A DNA stretch of 64,000 bases from Sphingomonas naphthae (GCF_028607085.1 NZ_CP117411.1:1-64000); one strand, 5' to 3'. Shown: positions 41,475 through 51,000, numbered from the stretch's first letter. Notes: generated from the sequence alone by a model not told the origin. A program made the numbers and translations.

Positions 41475-42739
41475 ATCTTCTGCTGCGTCAGGCTGCGATT
41501 GGTCGAGTCCAGCAGCAAGGCCGGGGCGGCATCATCAGGCTGAGCCCGGCCGATGTCTGGATTTATCTGACACCCTTATGTCTGTTTGCCAATCTTTTGC
41601 TTTGGCAGTCATTCTACATATTATACGCTATCATCTTGCTCGCGATCATAGCGATCAAAGGCGTGAAATTCCGTTGGGATGTAATCCCTTGGATAATGGT
41701 CGTGAAGGTCGCCTTCCTTGCCTTGAGTATTCTGGCCCATAGCGAGAGTACCAAGACGATCATTAACGCCTGCTCGATCATGCTGGCCGACATCACATGT
41801 CTGGCCCTGATCGTGGTGACGCCGTCCGATCCGGCCTCGATGTCCAAGATATTCCGTAAGATCTACACGGTCTTCCTTGTCATCATGGGGATCGGCTTCG
41901 CGATCGGAATGGTCGCACCGGGCGCATTCCAGGTTGTCAGCCTGTCGTCGGTGGCATCCGGCGGCCGGCTGCTGCTCTTCGCAGGGGAGATGGCGGGGCA
42001 CAGTGCGGCCTATGATCTGTCGCTGGTTCTGCTGATCCTTTCTATTGCGGGATTCAGCGGCCGATCGACAAATTCAAGCCTTGCCATCGCGGTCGTATGC
42101 CTGGTGGTGGCCATGCTAACCCGCGCTTCGACTACCTACGGTGCGCTGATCGGTATCGGCTATGTCTATCTGGTGGAGATGGTTCTGCCGCTCAGGTGGC
42201 GCTCCAGAAACGTGGTTCATGCCTTTGTGGCGGTGGGTGCGATCGCGCTCTTTAGCACTGTCTCGGTGACCGACTTGCTAAGTCCATTGCGCGATTTCCA
42301 GCGGGATGGCGAGGTCGTGGCCGGCGAGGATCTGACCGCTGGTCGCAGCGGATTGACCGATGCCTACCTCTCGCTCGCCAACAGTGCGCCGACCTTTGGG
42401 GTCGGCCGCGATCATCCACTGTTTCTGATCGGCCTGCTGGACGAGAATTATAACGTGATCGCGGCGGTGGAGACGCCCATTCGTCTGGCGGCCGGCTTCG
42501 GCTGGCCTTATTTCGCGATCATCCTGGGCATCCTGTTCTCGCTCCTGAAATGCTTGCGTTTTCCGAGCCGCAGGAAGCGATTCCTGTGCCTGTCGTTGCT
42601 GATGATCTTGCTATCGATGTTCGTCTCCGGCTCCCTGTTCGAGATCGCGCATTATCTGCCGACCTATTTCTATGTGCCGTTGATCTTCCTGATTTCCAGC
42701 AGTGCGTTTCTGCGCGAGCCGAAGCGGCCGAGGGCGTGA
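41471..42739 (+). CDS. O-antigen ligase/Wzy polymerase-like membrane protein, orphan
   Basis: 422 residues from GTG 41471. About ten hydrophobic helices are visible. A periplasmic loop of roughly residues 270-320 (DGEVVAGEDLTAGRSGLTDAYLSLANSAPTFGVGRDHPLF) carries the Gly-Arg-Asp-His pattern near GVGRDHP typical of the O-antigen ligase/polymerase family. The GC content looks lower than the flanks. No glycosyltransferase or polysaccharide cluster lies nearby, so it is isolated and may have been acquired. Confidence 0.75.
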   Translation: MNLLLRQAAIGRVQQQGRGGIIRLSPADVWIYLTPLCLFANLLLWQSFYILYAIILLAIIAIKGVKFRWDVIPWIMVVKVAFLALSILAHSESTKTIINACSIMLADITCLALIVVTPSDPASMSKIFRKIYTVFLVIMGIGFAIGMVAPGAFQVVSLSSVASGGRLLLFAGEMAGHSAAYDLSLVLLILSIAGFSGRSTNSSLAIAVVCLVVAMLTRASTTYGALIGIGYVYLVEMVLPLRWRSRNVVHAFVAVGAIALFSTVSVTDLLSPLRDFQRDGEVVAGEDLTAGRSGLTDAYLSLANSAPTFGVGRDHPLFLIGLLDENYNVIAAVETPIRLAAGFGWPYFAIILGILFSLLKCLRFPSRRKRFLCLSLLMILLSMFVSGSLFEIAHYLPTYFYVPLIFLISSSAFLREPKRPRA

Positions 42740-42775
42740 TCAATCGGGTGGAACGGCCGGATTCGGTCGACCTGC

Positions 42776-43906
42776 CTACGCCCCACCCACGCTCGCCGAG
42801 CCATGCGCTTCGGCGAGATATTCGGCCGAGCGCATCTCCTCCAGCCGGCTGACGGTGCGTTCGAATTCGAACAGGCCGTCGCCCGCCGTGTAGAGCTTGT
42901 CGGGTTCGGCGTCGGCCGTCGCCAGCAGCTTCACGCGATGTTCGTACAGCGCGTCGATCAGCACCTTGAAGCGGCTCGCCTCGTTGCGCTTGTCGGCGTC
43001 CATCTTGGGGATGCCGACGAGGATCACGGTGTGGAAGGCGCGTGAGATGGCGAGATAGTCTGGCGCGCCGCGCGCCTCGCCGCACAGCCGCTTGAAGGAA
43101 AAGACGCCGACGCCCTTCAGCGCCTTCGGCACATGCAGCGTCCGTCCGCCCGGCACCGATAGCTCGCAGGACGGGACATGCTCGCGGTCCTCGGGCGGAT
43201 AATCGGTCAGGCGGAAGAAGGCGCGCGACACGGCCTGGGTCGCGGCGTCGCCCAGCGGGGCATACCAGGTGGGGAAACCGCCCAGCCGCTGCATCCGATA
43301 ATCGGTCGGCCCATTGAGCGTCATCACGTCGAGCCGCTCTTCCAGCAGCGCGATGAAGGGCAGGAACAGCTGGCGGTTGAGCCCGTCCTTGTAGAGATCG
43401 CTCGGCGGCCGGTTGGAGGTGGTGACGATCACCGTGCCCAGATCCATCATCGCCGTGAACAGCCGGCTCATGATCGCCGCGTCGGCCATGTTGTTGACGA
43501 CCATCTCGTCGAACGCCAGCATCCGCGCGTCGGCCGCCAGCGCCTGCGCGACCGGCTGGATCGGATCGCCCTTTTCCTTGGCCCGCTCGATCCGCAGGCG
43601 ATCATGCACTTCGAGCATGAATTCGTGGAAATGGGTGCGGCGCTTGCCTTCGATCTCCACGCTCTCGACGAACAGATCCATCAGCATGGATTTGCCGCGC
43701 CCGACCCCGCCCCAGATGTAGAGGCCCCGGATCGACGAGGGTTTGGGCTTTGAAAAACGCGCAAAGAGCCCGGTCTTGGCGGGCGGGGCGGCCTCGAGCT
43801 GGTCGGCCAGCGCCGCGAGTTTGGCGGCGGCGGCGCGCTGGTCGGGGTCGGGGCGCAACTCGCCGGCTGCGACGAGCGCGTCGTAGCGGGCGAGCATCCG
43901 GCTCAT
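42776..43906 (-). CDS. zapE: Cell division protein ZapE (AFG1-like ATPase)
   Basis: 376 residues. Walker A is GGVGRGKSMLMDLF, and the DEMVVNNMADAAIMSRLF segment is typical of ZapE/AFG1. ZapE associates with the Z-ring in E. coli. It overlaps the thioesterase gene by 4 bases and sits downstream of sdhB, so it shares the sdhB transcript. The gene ends near the orphan polymerase gene. Confidence 0.92.
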   Translation of the reverse strand: MSRMLARYDALVAAGELRPDPDQRAAAAKLAALADQLEAAPPAKTGLFARFSKPKPSSIRGLYIWGGVGRGKSMLMDLFVESVEIEGKRRTHFHEFMLEVHDRLRIERAKEKGDPIQPVAQALAADARMLAFDEMVVNNMADAAIMSRLFTAMMDLGTVIVTTSNRPPSDLYKDGLNRQLFLPFIALLEERLDVMTLNGPTDYRMQRLGGFPTWYAPLGDAATQAVSRAFFRLTDYPPEDREHVPSCELSVPGGRTLHVPKALKGVGVFSFKRLCGEARGAPDYLAISRAFHTVILVGIPKMDADKRNEASRFKVLIDALYEHRVKLLATADAEPDKLYTAGDGLFEFERTVSRLEEMRSAEYLAEAHGSASVGGA

Positions 43907-44379
43907 GCCGCGTTGGGCGTCATCTTGCGCATGGTGCCCTCGAAGGTGGCGACGATGCGCTCGCCTTGCGTCATCGTGCCGCGCAGGAAGATCATCCGGC
44001 CGGTCTCGGCGATCCGCTCGACCACGGCGTCGATCGGCTCGCCGACCTTGCCGCCGCCGATGAACTTGACGCCCGCGTCGATCGTCACGACCGCGCCGAG
44101 CGGCAATTGCCCCGCCAGCGCCGGCCCGAGGAACAGGAGCTGATCGACCAGCGAGAGCAGGAAACCGCCGTGGAGCGCACCCTGGAGGTTGGCATTGTCC
44201 GGCCCGGTCTCGACACGGGCGCGGCTGCGATCGCCCTCGACCCGGCAGCGGATCGGCGGATAGCTCTTGTTGTGGCCGCCGTCGCCGCCCGGATGGAAGA
44301 GCCGGAAGCCCTCCGCGTCGGGCGGGCCGAAGACGTCGTCGATCGCGTAGCTGCGGATCGTCAGTTCGGGCCGGCTCAA
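43903..44379 (-). CDS. PaaI/hotdog-fold thioesterase
   Basis: 158 residues from TTG 44379, which overlaps the sdhB stop (TTGA). The hotdog-fold motif [22 protein letters not shown] and the strand [16 protein letters not shown] are typical of PaaI-type thioesterases. They hydrolyse acyl-CoA thioesters; the substrate is unknown. Co-translated with sdhB and zapE. No other good start is present in this frame. Confidence 0.8.
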   Translation of the reverse strand: MSRPELTIRSYAIDDVFGPPDAEGFRLFHPGGDGGHNKSYPPIRCRVEGDRSRARVETGPDNANLQGALHGGFLLSLVDQLLFLGPALAGQLPLGAVVTIDAGVKFIGGGKVGEPIDAVVERIAETGRMIFLRGTMTQGERIVATFEGTMRKMTPNAA

Positions 44380-45161
44380 ATCTGGCGCTCGACCACCATC
44401 TTCTTCACCTCGGCGATCGCCTTGGCGGGGCTGAGGCCCTTGGGGCAGACGTTGGCGCAGTTCATGATCGTGTGGCAGCGATAGAGGCGGAAGGGATCCT
44501 CCAGCTCGTCGAGCCGCTCGCCGGTCATCTCGTCGCGGCTGTCGGCCAGCCAGCGATAGGCCTGCAACAGGATCGCAGGGCCGAGGAACTTGTCGCTGTT
44601 CCACCAATAGCTGGGGCAGCTCGTCGAGCAGCAGGCGCACAGGATGCACTCGTACAGGCCGTCCAGCTTGGCGCGATCCTCCGGCGACTGGAGCCGCTCC
44701 TTGCCCGAAGGCGCCGGCGTCACCGTCTTCAGCCAGGGCTGGATCGAGGCATATTGCGCGTAGAAATGGGTGAAATCGGGGACGAGATCCTTGATGACGT
44801 CCATGTGCGGCAGCGGCGTGATCCGCGCGTCGCCCTTGCAATCCTCGATCGCGGTGGTGCAGGCTAGGCCGTTCTTGCCGTTGATGTTCATCGAGCAGGA
44901 GCCGCAGATACCCTCGCGGCAGGAGCGGCGGAAGGTGAGGCTCGGGTCCTGCTCCGACTTCATCTTGATGAGCGCGTCGAGCACCATCGGGCCGCAATTC
45001 TCGGTGTCGATCTCGAACGTGTCGTAGCGCGGATTCTCGCCCGAATCCGGATCGTAGCGATACACCTTGAACGCCTTGACCTTCTTGGCGTCGGCCGCTG
45101 CCTTGTGGACCTTGCCCTTGGGCTTGATCTTCGAGTTCTTCGGAAGGGCGAATTCGGCCAT
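44376..45161 (-). CDS. sdhB: Succinate dehydrogenase iron-sulfur subunit
   Basis: 261 residues. The 2Fe-2S ligands are in CREGICGSC, and the 3Fe/4Fe cluster ligands are in [16 protein letters not shown] and [15 protein letters not shown]. It passes electrons from SdhA to ubiquinone in complex II. The sdhA, sdhC and sdhD genes are not next to it in this window, which differs from the common sdhCDAB order. A large inverted repeat lies upstream. Confidence 0.95.
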   Translation of the reverse strand: MAEFALPKNSKIKPKGKVHKAAADAKKVKAFKVYRYDPDSGENPRYDTFEIDTENCGPMVLDALIKMKSEQDPSLTFRRSCREGICGSCSMNINGKNGLACTTAIEDCKGDARITPLPHMDVIKDLVPDFTHFYAQYASIQPWLKTVTPAPSGKERLQSPEDRAKLDGLYECILCACCSTSCPSYWWNSDKFLGPAILLQAYRWLADSRDEMTGERLDELEDPFRLYRCHTIMNCANVCPKGLSPAKAIAEVKKMVVERQI

Positions 45162-45246
45162 CGTTCAGCGGTCCCCAGGGCTCTACTTGGGGGAAGCCGA
45201 TAGCGCCGATTTCGCGAGTGCGAAAGGCTTCGGGGCGTTTTTTAGT

Positions 45247-45347
45247 TTGATCCGCTCACGCGGATGGGTGGCGCCGGCCCGCTCCCCCACCCGGCCTCCC
45301 AATCAGGATATGCTATGGGAGGCCGGGTGGGGAGCGGGCCGGTGCCG
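45247..45347. repeat. Large inverted repeat, class F
   Basis: The left arm (about 45270-45301, GCGCCGGCCCGCTCCCCCAC...) and the right arm (45315-45347) pair almost perfectly over about 32 bases around a 13-base ATCAGGATATGCT loop. Part of the left side (TTGATCCGCTCACGCGGATG) recurs in reverse complement at about 57270-57296. No T-run follows. Confidence 0.75.
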
Positions 45348-45393
45348 CCCCTGATCCGGTGGAGCCGGATCAGGCTCCAAGGCCTTCCGCCGC

Positions 45394-46383
45394 TCAGTGA
45401 TTCCGCCGCTGTGCCTCGGGCAGAGCCTCGGCTGCCGGGCGGCCCACCGGAGCCGTGGGCGCCTTGGGGCTGCGTTGGTCGAGCGCCGTCAGCCAGCGTG
45501 ACGCCCCCGCGCCCGCCGCGATCTGCGGATTGGAGGGGATCAGCCGGCCCTGCGCCTCCCACCCGCCGACCATCGATCGCGCCTCGGCGAAGGCGCGGTC
45601 GATCGGCTGGGGTTTCCGCAGCGCATGATTGACCATCGCATCGCCGAAGAAGGTCCAGTCATTCTCCGAAACGCAGCCGAAGGAGGTGCGATCGGACGCG
45701 GCGGCGGTGATGACGACGCCCTCGTCGGAGGAGAGCAAGGGCGCGAAGATGCCTGAGAAGCAGGCCGACAGGATCAGCAGCCGGTTCTTCACCTTGAGCT
45801 GGTTGAGCGTCGTCCACAGCCAGTAAGGCGAGATCAGGCCATGGCCGGCATCGCCATCGGCATAGACGATGCCGAACGGCGCGCCATGGCTGGTGGTGTA
45901 GAGGATCAGCGCATCCTCGGCCGGGTCCATCAGCTCGGCGATGCGGGCCAGCGCGATCGAGAGGCTTTCGGGCGATCCGTGCGGCAGGCTGCTGGCGGCG
46001 GGGCTGTCCGGCCCGGCCAGCACGATCGTGCGGCCGGTGGCGTCGTAGCGGCGCGCCAGCACCTTGCCGGCCTCGCGCGCCTCCCGCCCGAACACCGGAT
46101 CGCTGTCCAGCGCGATCGACACGACATAGGCATCGACCACGCCCTTGCGCTGCGGCTGGAGCGTGGCCAGCGCGCGGGCCAGCTTGCGATGCTCGCCGAG
46201 CGCCCAGCCGGCCGAGCGGCCCCATTCGAGCTGGGTGCCGCCATCGGCCTGTGCGGTGAAATCGGGCAGGCCGTTCAGCAGCGGCGAGACCTGCGTATGC
46301 GACGGCTGCGCGGCGGCGGGCAGGGCCAGCGCCGCCAGCAGCCAGACCATCATCGAACGCGCGATCCCCGACGCCCAAGCCAC
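45394..46383 (-). CDS. Secreted C13-family (legumain/caspase-like) peptidase
   Basis: About 329 residues from GTG 46383 (an ATG at 46353 is possible). A signal peptide MMVWLLAALALPAAAQ is followed by the C13 core: His in ILYTTSHGAPFG and Cys in LLILSACFSGIFAPLL form the dyad. C13 peptidases cleave after Asn or Asp, or act as GPI-transamidase-like enzymes. A secreted copy in a bacterium is uncommon. Neighbours are sdhB and pyrD, giving no clue to the substrate. Confidence 0.82.
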   Translation of the reverse strand: MAWASGIARSMMVWLLAALALPAAAQPSHTQVSPLLNGLPDFTAQADGGTQLEWGRSAGWALGEHRKLARALATLQPQRKGVVDAYVVSIALDSDPVFGREAREAGKVLARRYDATGRTIVLAGPDSPAASSLPHGSPESLSIALARIAELMDPAEDALILYTTSHGAPFGIVYADGDAGHGLISPYWLWTTLNQLKVKNRLLILSACFSGIFAPLLSSDEGVVITAAASDRTSFGCVSENDWTFFGDAMVNHALRKPQPIDRAFAEARSMVGGWEAQGRLIPSNPQIAAGAGASRWLTALDQRSPKAPTAPVGRPAAEALPEAQRRNH

Positions 46384-46449
46384 CCGCAACCCCCCGGATA
46401 CGATGCAGCTCAATCTGGCTGGACGCGCGGTGGTGTCAAGCGGTGACCT

Positions 46450-46481
46450 GAGCCCTCTCCCGCGAAGGCGGGAGAGGGCTC
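46450..46481. other. Perfect 14-bp hairpin between pyrD and the C13 peptidase
   Basis: GAGCCCTCTCCCGC (46450-46463) pairs with GCGGGAGAGGGCTC (46468-46481) around a GAAG loop. No T-run on either strand; it may end the pyrD transcript or be a processing site. Confidence 0.6.
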
Positions 46482-46495
46482 AAAGAGCCGCGCTA

Positions 46496-47533
46496 CTAAG
46501 CCGACGCGCCCACCGCCTCGGCGGCACTCGCGAAGCCGTCGCGGCGCAGCAGCGTCGCCAGCCCCGTCGCGATCCGCCGGGCGAGGAAGGGGCCTTCGTA
46601 GACGAGCGCGCTGTAGAGCTGGACGAGGCTCGCGCCCGCCCGGATGCGGGCATAGGCATCCCCGGCCGAGGCGATGCCGCCCGCCGCGATCAGCGGCAGC
46701 GCGCCGCCGGTGGCCTTGCGGAAATCGCCCAGCCGCTCGGCGGCGAGATCCTTCAGCGGCGCGCCGGAGAGCCCGCCCGCCTCGCCGGCGTTGGCCGATT
46801 TGAGCGCCGGGCGCGAGATGGTGGTATTGGAGACGATCAGCGCATCCACCGCCCGGTCGATCGCCACCCGCGAGAGCGCGTCGATATCGGCCGGTGCCAG
46901 ATCGGGCGCGACCTTCAGGAATATCGGCGGGCCGTCCGCCCCGCGCGCCTCCATCACGCCGGCCAGCAGGTCGTCGAGTGCTGCCGCCTCCTGCAAGGCG
47001 CGCAGGCCGGGCGTGTTGGGGGAGGAGATGTTGACCGTGAGGTAGCTCGCCACCCCCGCCATCGCCCGCACGCCCGCCGCATAATCGGCGATGCGGTCGG
47101 CCGCGTCCTTGTTGGCGCCGATGTTGACGCCGACGATGCCCGGCCGCCCGGCCCGCGCCGCCAGCCGCGCGTGCGCCGCCGCCTGGCCGCCATTGTTGAA
47201 GCCCATACGGTTGATGACCGCGCGATCCTCCGCCAGCCGGAACAGGCGCGGCTTGGGATTGCCCGCCTGCGGCAGCGGGGTCAGCGTGCCGACCTCGGCG
47301 AAGCCGAAGCCGAGCGCGAGGAAGGCGTCGGGCACCTCCCCATCCTTGTCCACGCCCGCCGCCAGCCCGATCGGCGTCGGGAAATCGAGCCCCGCCAGCC
47401 GCGTCGCCAGGATCGGATCGGGGCGCGGCGGCGCCGTCCGGTTGAGCGCCTTCAGCCCCTGAATCGTCAGGCGATGCGCGCGCTCCGCCTCGATACGGAA
47501 CAGTAACGGCCGGATGAGCGTAAATGTTGTCAT
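46496..47533 (-). CDS. pyrD: Quinone-dependent dihydroorotate dehydrogenase
   Basis: 345 residues. Class 2 features are the hydrophobic N-terminal helix region, RMGFNNGGQ, TVNISSPNTPGLR and the FMN-binding LIAAGGIASAGDAY. It oxidises dihydroorotate to orotate in pyrimidine synthesis at the membrane. The stop lies 15 bases after a 14-bp hairpin on this strand. The start is close to the divergent DUF885 gene. Confidence 0.95.
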   Translation of the reverse strand: MTTFTLIRPLLFRIEAERAHRLTIQGLKALNRTAPPRPDPILATRLAGLDFPTPIGLAAGVDKDGEVPDAFLALGFGFAEVGTLTPLPQAGNPKPRLFRLAEDRAVINRMGFNNGGQAAAHARLAARAGRPGIVGVNIGANKDAADRIADYAAGVRAMAGVASYLTVNISSPNTPGLRALQEAAALDDLLAGVMEARGADGPPIFLKVAPDLAPADIDALSRVAIDRAVDALIVSNTTISRPALKSANAGEAGGLSGAPLKDLAAERLGDFRKATGGALPLIAAGGIASAGDAYARIRAGASLVQLYSALVYEGPFLARRIATGLATLLRRDGFASAAEAVGASA

Positions 47534-47627
47534 GGACCTGGGCTATGCCAGCCGCTTAGGCTGTGCCCAACAGGAAATCCGGCAACGCCCCTCGTCGGGC
47601 GGCGCCGCGAACGGGGAGACGGTTTCG

Positions 47628-49475
47628 ATGAAGCGCGCAATGATGTGGGGCGGGGCCGTGCTCGCTTTCTCGGCGACGGCTCTGGCGCAGGCGCCGATTA
47701 CCAAGAGCGGCGTGCCGGTGGCGCTGCCCGGCGGACCCGGCGCGCCCGCGCCGACCACGCGCAAGGCGGCGCTGGCCGCCTTCTTCGACGCCTATGACAA
47801 GGCGCAGCTCGATCGATCGCCGATGGGCAAGGCCTATCGCGGCATCCGCGACGCCGATTACGGCAAGTGGAACGACTTTTCGGACGCCAACGCGGCCGCC
47901 GATTTCTCGGCGACGATGGACGCGCTCGCCACGATGCGCGGCACCTTCGATCGCGCCATGCTCGATGCCGACGATCAGCTGTCCTACGATCTGTTCGTGA
48001 AGTCGGCCGAGATGCGCGCCAAGGGCTTCCAGTATCGCGACTTCAATTATGTCTTCGATCAGATGAGCGGTGCGCAGAGCCAGCTGCCCGCCTTCCTCAT
48101 CAACATCCACCGCGTGACGAACAAGGCCGACGCGGAAGCCTATGTCAGCCGCCTCGGCACGCTCGGCGGCGCGCTCGACCAGCAGATGCTGATCGCCTCG
48201 GCCCGCGCCAAGAAGGGCGTGCTGCCGCCCAAGTGGGTGTTCCCCTACGTCATTTCCGACGCGCAGAACGTCATCAAGGGCGCGCCCTTCGACGGCGGGC
48301 CGGATTCGGCTTTGTTCGCCGATCTCAAGACCAAGGTGAACGCGCTGGCCATCACCCCGGCCGAGAAGCAGGATCTGATCCAGAGGGGCGCCGCCGCGCT
48401 GACCGGCGGGGTCAAGCCCGCCTACGAGCGGCTGATCGCGCTGATGACCGAGCAGGAGAAGGCCGCCGGCACCGACGACGGCGTATGGCGCTTCAAGGGC
48501 GGTGACGCTTATTATGCCGAGCGGCTGGCCAATTACACGACCACCAGCCTCACCGCCGACCAGATCCACCAGATCGGCCTCGACAATGTCGCGCGCATCC
48601 ACGGCGAGATGATGGCGATCGCGAAGAAGACCGGCTTCCAGGGCGACCTGAAGGCCTTCTTCGCCTTCATGCAGGGTCCGCGCTTCTTCACCACCAGCGA
48701 TGAGGCGGGCCGCAAGCTCTATCTCGACAGGACGCAGGCCGCCAAGGTCGCCGTCACCGCCAAGCTGCCGGCGTGGTTCGGCACGCTGCCCAAGGCGCCG
48801 CTGGTCGTGAAGCCGGTCGAGCCCTTCCGCGAGAAGTCGGCCGGCAAGGCCTTCTACCAGTCGCCCTCGCCCGATGGTTCGCGCCCCGGCACCTATTACG
48901 TCAACCTCTACGACATGAAGGACATGCCGCTGACCGAGGTGGAGGGCCTCTTCTACCACGAGGGCATTCCCGGCCATCACCTCCAGCGCACGATCCAGAC
49001 CGAGGCGGGCGCGCTGCCGCCGTTCCGTCGCTTCGGCGGGTTCACCGCTTATACCGAGGGCTGGGGCCTCTATTCGGAGAAGCTCGCCAAGGACATGGGG
49101 CTCTACAAGGATCCCTATAGCGATTTCGGCCGCCTCGGCCTCGAACTCCACCGCGCGATCCGGCTGGTGGTGGATACCGGCATCCACAGCAAGAAATGGA
49201 CCCGCGAGCAGGCGATCCAATATGTCACCGACAATTCGGCCGACACGAAGGGATCGGCCGAGAAAGCGATCGAACGCTATATCGTCTATCCGGGGCAGGC
49301 GACCGCCTACATGATCGGCCGCCTCAAGATCAGCGAATTGCGCGATCGCGCGCAGAAGGCGCTGGGGCGGAAATACGACGTCCGCAAGTTCCACGACCTC
49401 GTCCTGCTGAGCGGCCCACTGCCGCTCGACGTGCTGGAGACGCGCGTGGACGAATGGATCGCGAAGACGAAGTAA
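47628..49475 (+). CDS. DUF885 peptidase-like secreted protein
   Basis: 615 residues from ATG 47628 (MKRAMMWGGAVLAFSATALA), which is a signal peptide; a reading from 47514 is rejected. The zinc-like motif FYHEGIPGHHLQ and the HRAIRLVVDTGIHSKKW segment near the C-terminus define DUF885. Members are predicted metallopeptidases exported from the cell. No substrate is known. Confidence 0.88.
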   Translation: MKRAMMWGGAVLAFSATALAQAPITKSGVPVALPGGPGAPAPTTRKAALAAFFDAYDKAQLDRSPMGKAYRGIRDADYGKWNDFSDANAAADFSATMDALATMRGTFDRAMLDADDQLSYDLFVKSAEMRAKGFQYRDFNYVFDQMSGAQSQLPAFLINIHRVTNKADAEAYVSRLGTLGGALDQQMLIASARAKKGVLPPKWVFPYVISDAQNVIKGAPFDGGPDSALFADLKTKVNALAITPAEKQDLIQRGAAALTGGVKPAYERLIALMTEQEKAAGTDDGVWRFKGGDAYYAERLANYTTTSLTADQIHQIGLDNVARIHGEMMAIAKKTGFQGDLKAFFAFMQGPRFFTTSDEAGRKLYLDRTQAAKVAVTAKLPAWFGTLPKAPLVVKPVEPFREKSAGKAFYQSPSPDGSRPGTYYVNLYDMKDMPLTEVEGLFYHEGIPGHHLQRTIQTEAGALPPFRRFGGFTAYTEGWGLYSEKLAKDMGLYKDPYSDFGRLGLELHRAIRLVVDTGIHSKKWTREQAIQYVTDNSADTKGSAEKAIERYIVYPGQATAYMIGRLKISELRDRAQKALGRKYDVRKFHDLVLLSGPLPLDVLETRVDEWIAKTK

Positions 49476-49481
49476 GATACC

Positions 49482-49505
49482 GTGCTCCTGCGAAAGCAGG
49501 AGCAC
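49482..49505. repeat. Class A hairpin (CTCCTGC variety)
   Basis: GTGCTCCTGC and GCAGGAGCAC arms around GAAA form a compact hairpin between convergent genes. Confidence 0.7.
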
Positions 49506-49525
49506 GGTCCCCGATCAGGCGACGG

Positions 49526-50824
49526 CTATGCTTCCGCCCGCCGCAACCCCAGCAGCGCGCCCGCCGCCACCAGCGACCCGAGCGCCATCAGCGCCGCCAC
49601 CACCGCCAGCGAGGCGCCGGCCGCGAACATCAGCCCGGCCACGATCGGCCCCAGCGCGGCGCCGCCCCGGCCGATGCCGATCACCAGCCCCGTGCCGCCC
49701 GCCCGCACAGCCGTGGGAAAGCCCTCGGCGATCAGCGCGTAGAGGCCGACCACCCCGGCGTTGGTGCAGAAACCCGCGATGGCCGCCACCAGCGATAGTT
49801 GCGCGATGTCGCTCTGCCCCTGCCCGAACCATGTGACGAGGATCGTCGAGGCGAGCAGTGCCACGATCACTAAAGTCCGCACCGGCGCCCGGCGAGTGAG
49901 CAGGCTCAGCAGCAAGGCGCCCGCCAGCCCGCCGACATTGGCCCACACCAGCACGCCGCCCGCCGCAGCCGGCGCATGGCCCATGTCCACCACCAGCTTG
50001 GGCACCCATTTCAGGATGAAGTAGAAGGTCATGATGTGCGCGAAATAGGCGATCGTCAGCAGGATCGTCGTGCGGGCGAGGCGCGGCGAGAAGAGTTCGG
50101 CGAGCGCCGCGCGGGGCGCATCCGCGTCGGCCGGCGGCACGGCGGTGACGGTCGCGTGACCGATCCGGCGGAGCGTGCGGTTGATCCGGGCGAGCGCGTC
50201 GGCGCCACGTTTCTGGACGAGGAAGCCGATCGATTCCGGCAGCAGGAACCACGCCAGCGGCAGGAAGCCGGCGGTCACGATCGCGCCGAACAGGAAGATG
50301 TCGCGCCAGCCACCGTGCGCCAGCAGCCACGCCGCGACCGATCCGCCCAGCACCGCGCCCAGCGGGTAGCCACCCGCCATGATCGCCACCGCCAGCGCGC
50401 GATTGCGGGCGTTGGCGAATTCCGCGACCATCGCATTGGTGCAGGCGAGCATCCCGCCGATGCCGAGCCCGGTGCCCAGTCGGATCGCCGACAGCGCCAC
50501 GATCGATCCCGCCAGCGGGACCAGCGCCATGCCCGCCGCCATGCCGATCAGGCACAGCAATATCGTCGGTCGCCGGCCGATCCGGTCGGCCAGCGCGCCC
50601 AGCAGCACCGATCCCACCGCCATGCCGATCAATTCCATCGACAGGACGAGGCCGAGCGCGGCGCGATCGATGCCCCATTCGGTGGCGATCCCCGGCGCGG
50701 CGAAGCTGATCGCCAGCACGTCGAAGCCGTCGAGCGCGTTCAGCAGCACGCAAAGCACCACCGCCGCGATCTGCATCGGCCGCATCGCCATGTCGGACAG
50801 GATCGCGCGGGGGTCTTGCGTCAC
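49526..50824 (-). CDS. MFS transporter, aromatic-acid/H+ symporter type
   Basis: 432 residues with 12 predicted helices. LLNALDGFDVLAISFAAPGI and the loop LADRIGRRPTILL (motif A) with GGYPLGAVLGG fit the aromatic-acid:H+ symporter family. Substrates of the family are benzoate-like acids. No catabolic genes lie nearby. It is divergent from the Rrf2 gene, with 183 bases between. Confidence 0.88.
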   Translation of the reverse strand: MTQDPRAILSDMAMRPMQIAAVVLCVLLNALDGFDVLAISFAAPGIATEWGIDRAALGLVLSMELIGMAVGSVLLGALADRIGRRPTILLCLIGMAAGMALVPLAGSIVALSAIRLGTGLGIGGMLACTNAMVAEFANARNRALAVAIMAGGYPLGAVLGGSVAAWLLAHGGWRDIFLFGAIVTAGFLPLAWFLLPESIGFLVQKRGADALARINRTLRRIGHATVTAVPPADADAPRAALAELFSPRLARTTILLTIAYFAHIMTFYFILKWVPKLVVDMGHAPAAAGGVLVWANVGGLAGALLLSLLTRRAPVRTLVIVALLASTILVTWFGQGQSDIAQLSLVAAIAGFCTNAGVVGLYALIAEGFPTAVRAGGTGLVIGIGRGGAALGPIVAGLMFAAGASLAVVAALMALGSLVAAGALLGLRRAEA

Positions 50825-50977
50825 GCCATGGCTCCTCTATCGACGCTTTTCCGGTGCCCGCTCCGGGCCGTGCGGCTGTCGTGGCGAGCCTCCTAGCATC
50901 CCCGATCGCTTTGGGGGATAGCATTCGCCGGCGCCCCTTTTCGTCTTGACCCCGGCGCCCACCGCCCCCATCTGCCC

Positions 50978-51000
50978 AATCGGATCGAATCAATCCGATT
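50978..51000. promoter_or_regulatory. Palindromic operator upstream of the suf regulator
   Basis: AATCGGAT and ATCCGATT (50978-50985 and 50993-51000) are a perfect 8-bp inverted repeat with a 7-base spacer. It ends 7 bases before the regulator's ATG and should overlap its ribosome site. This is a likely autoregulation site for the Rrf2 protein. Confidence 0.55.
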
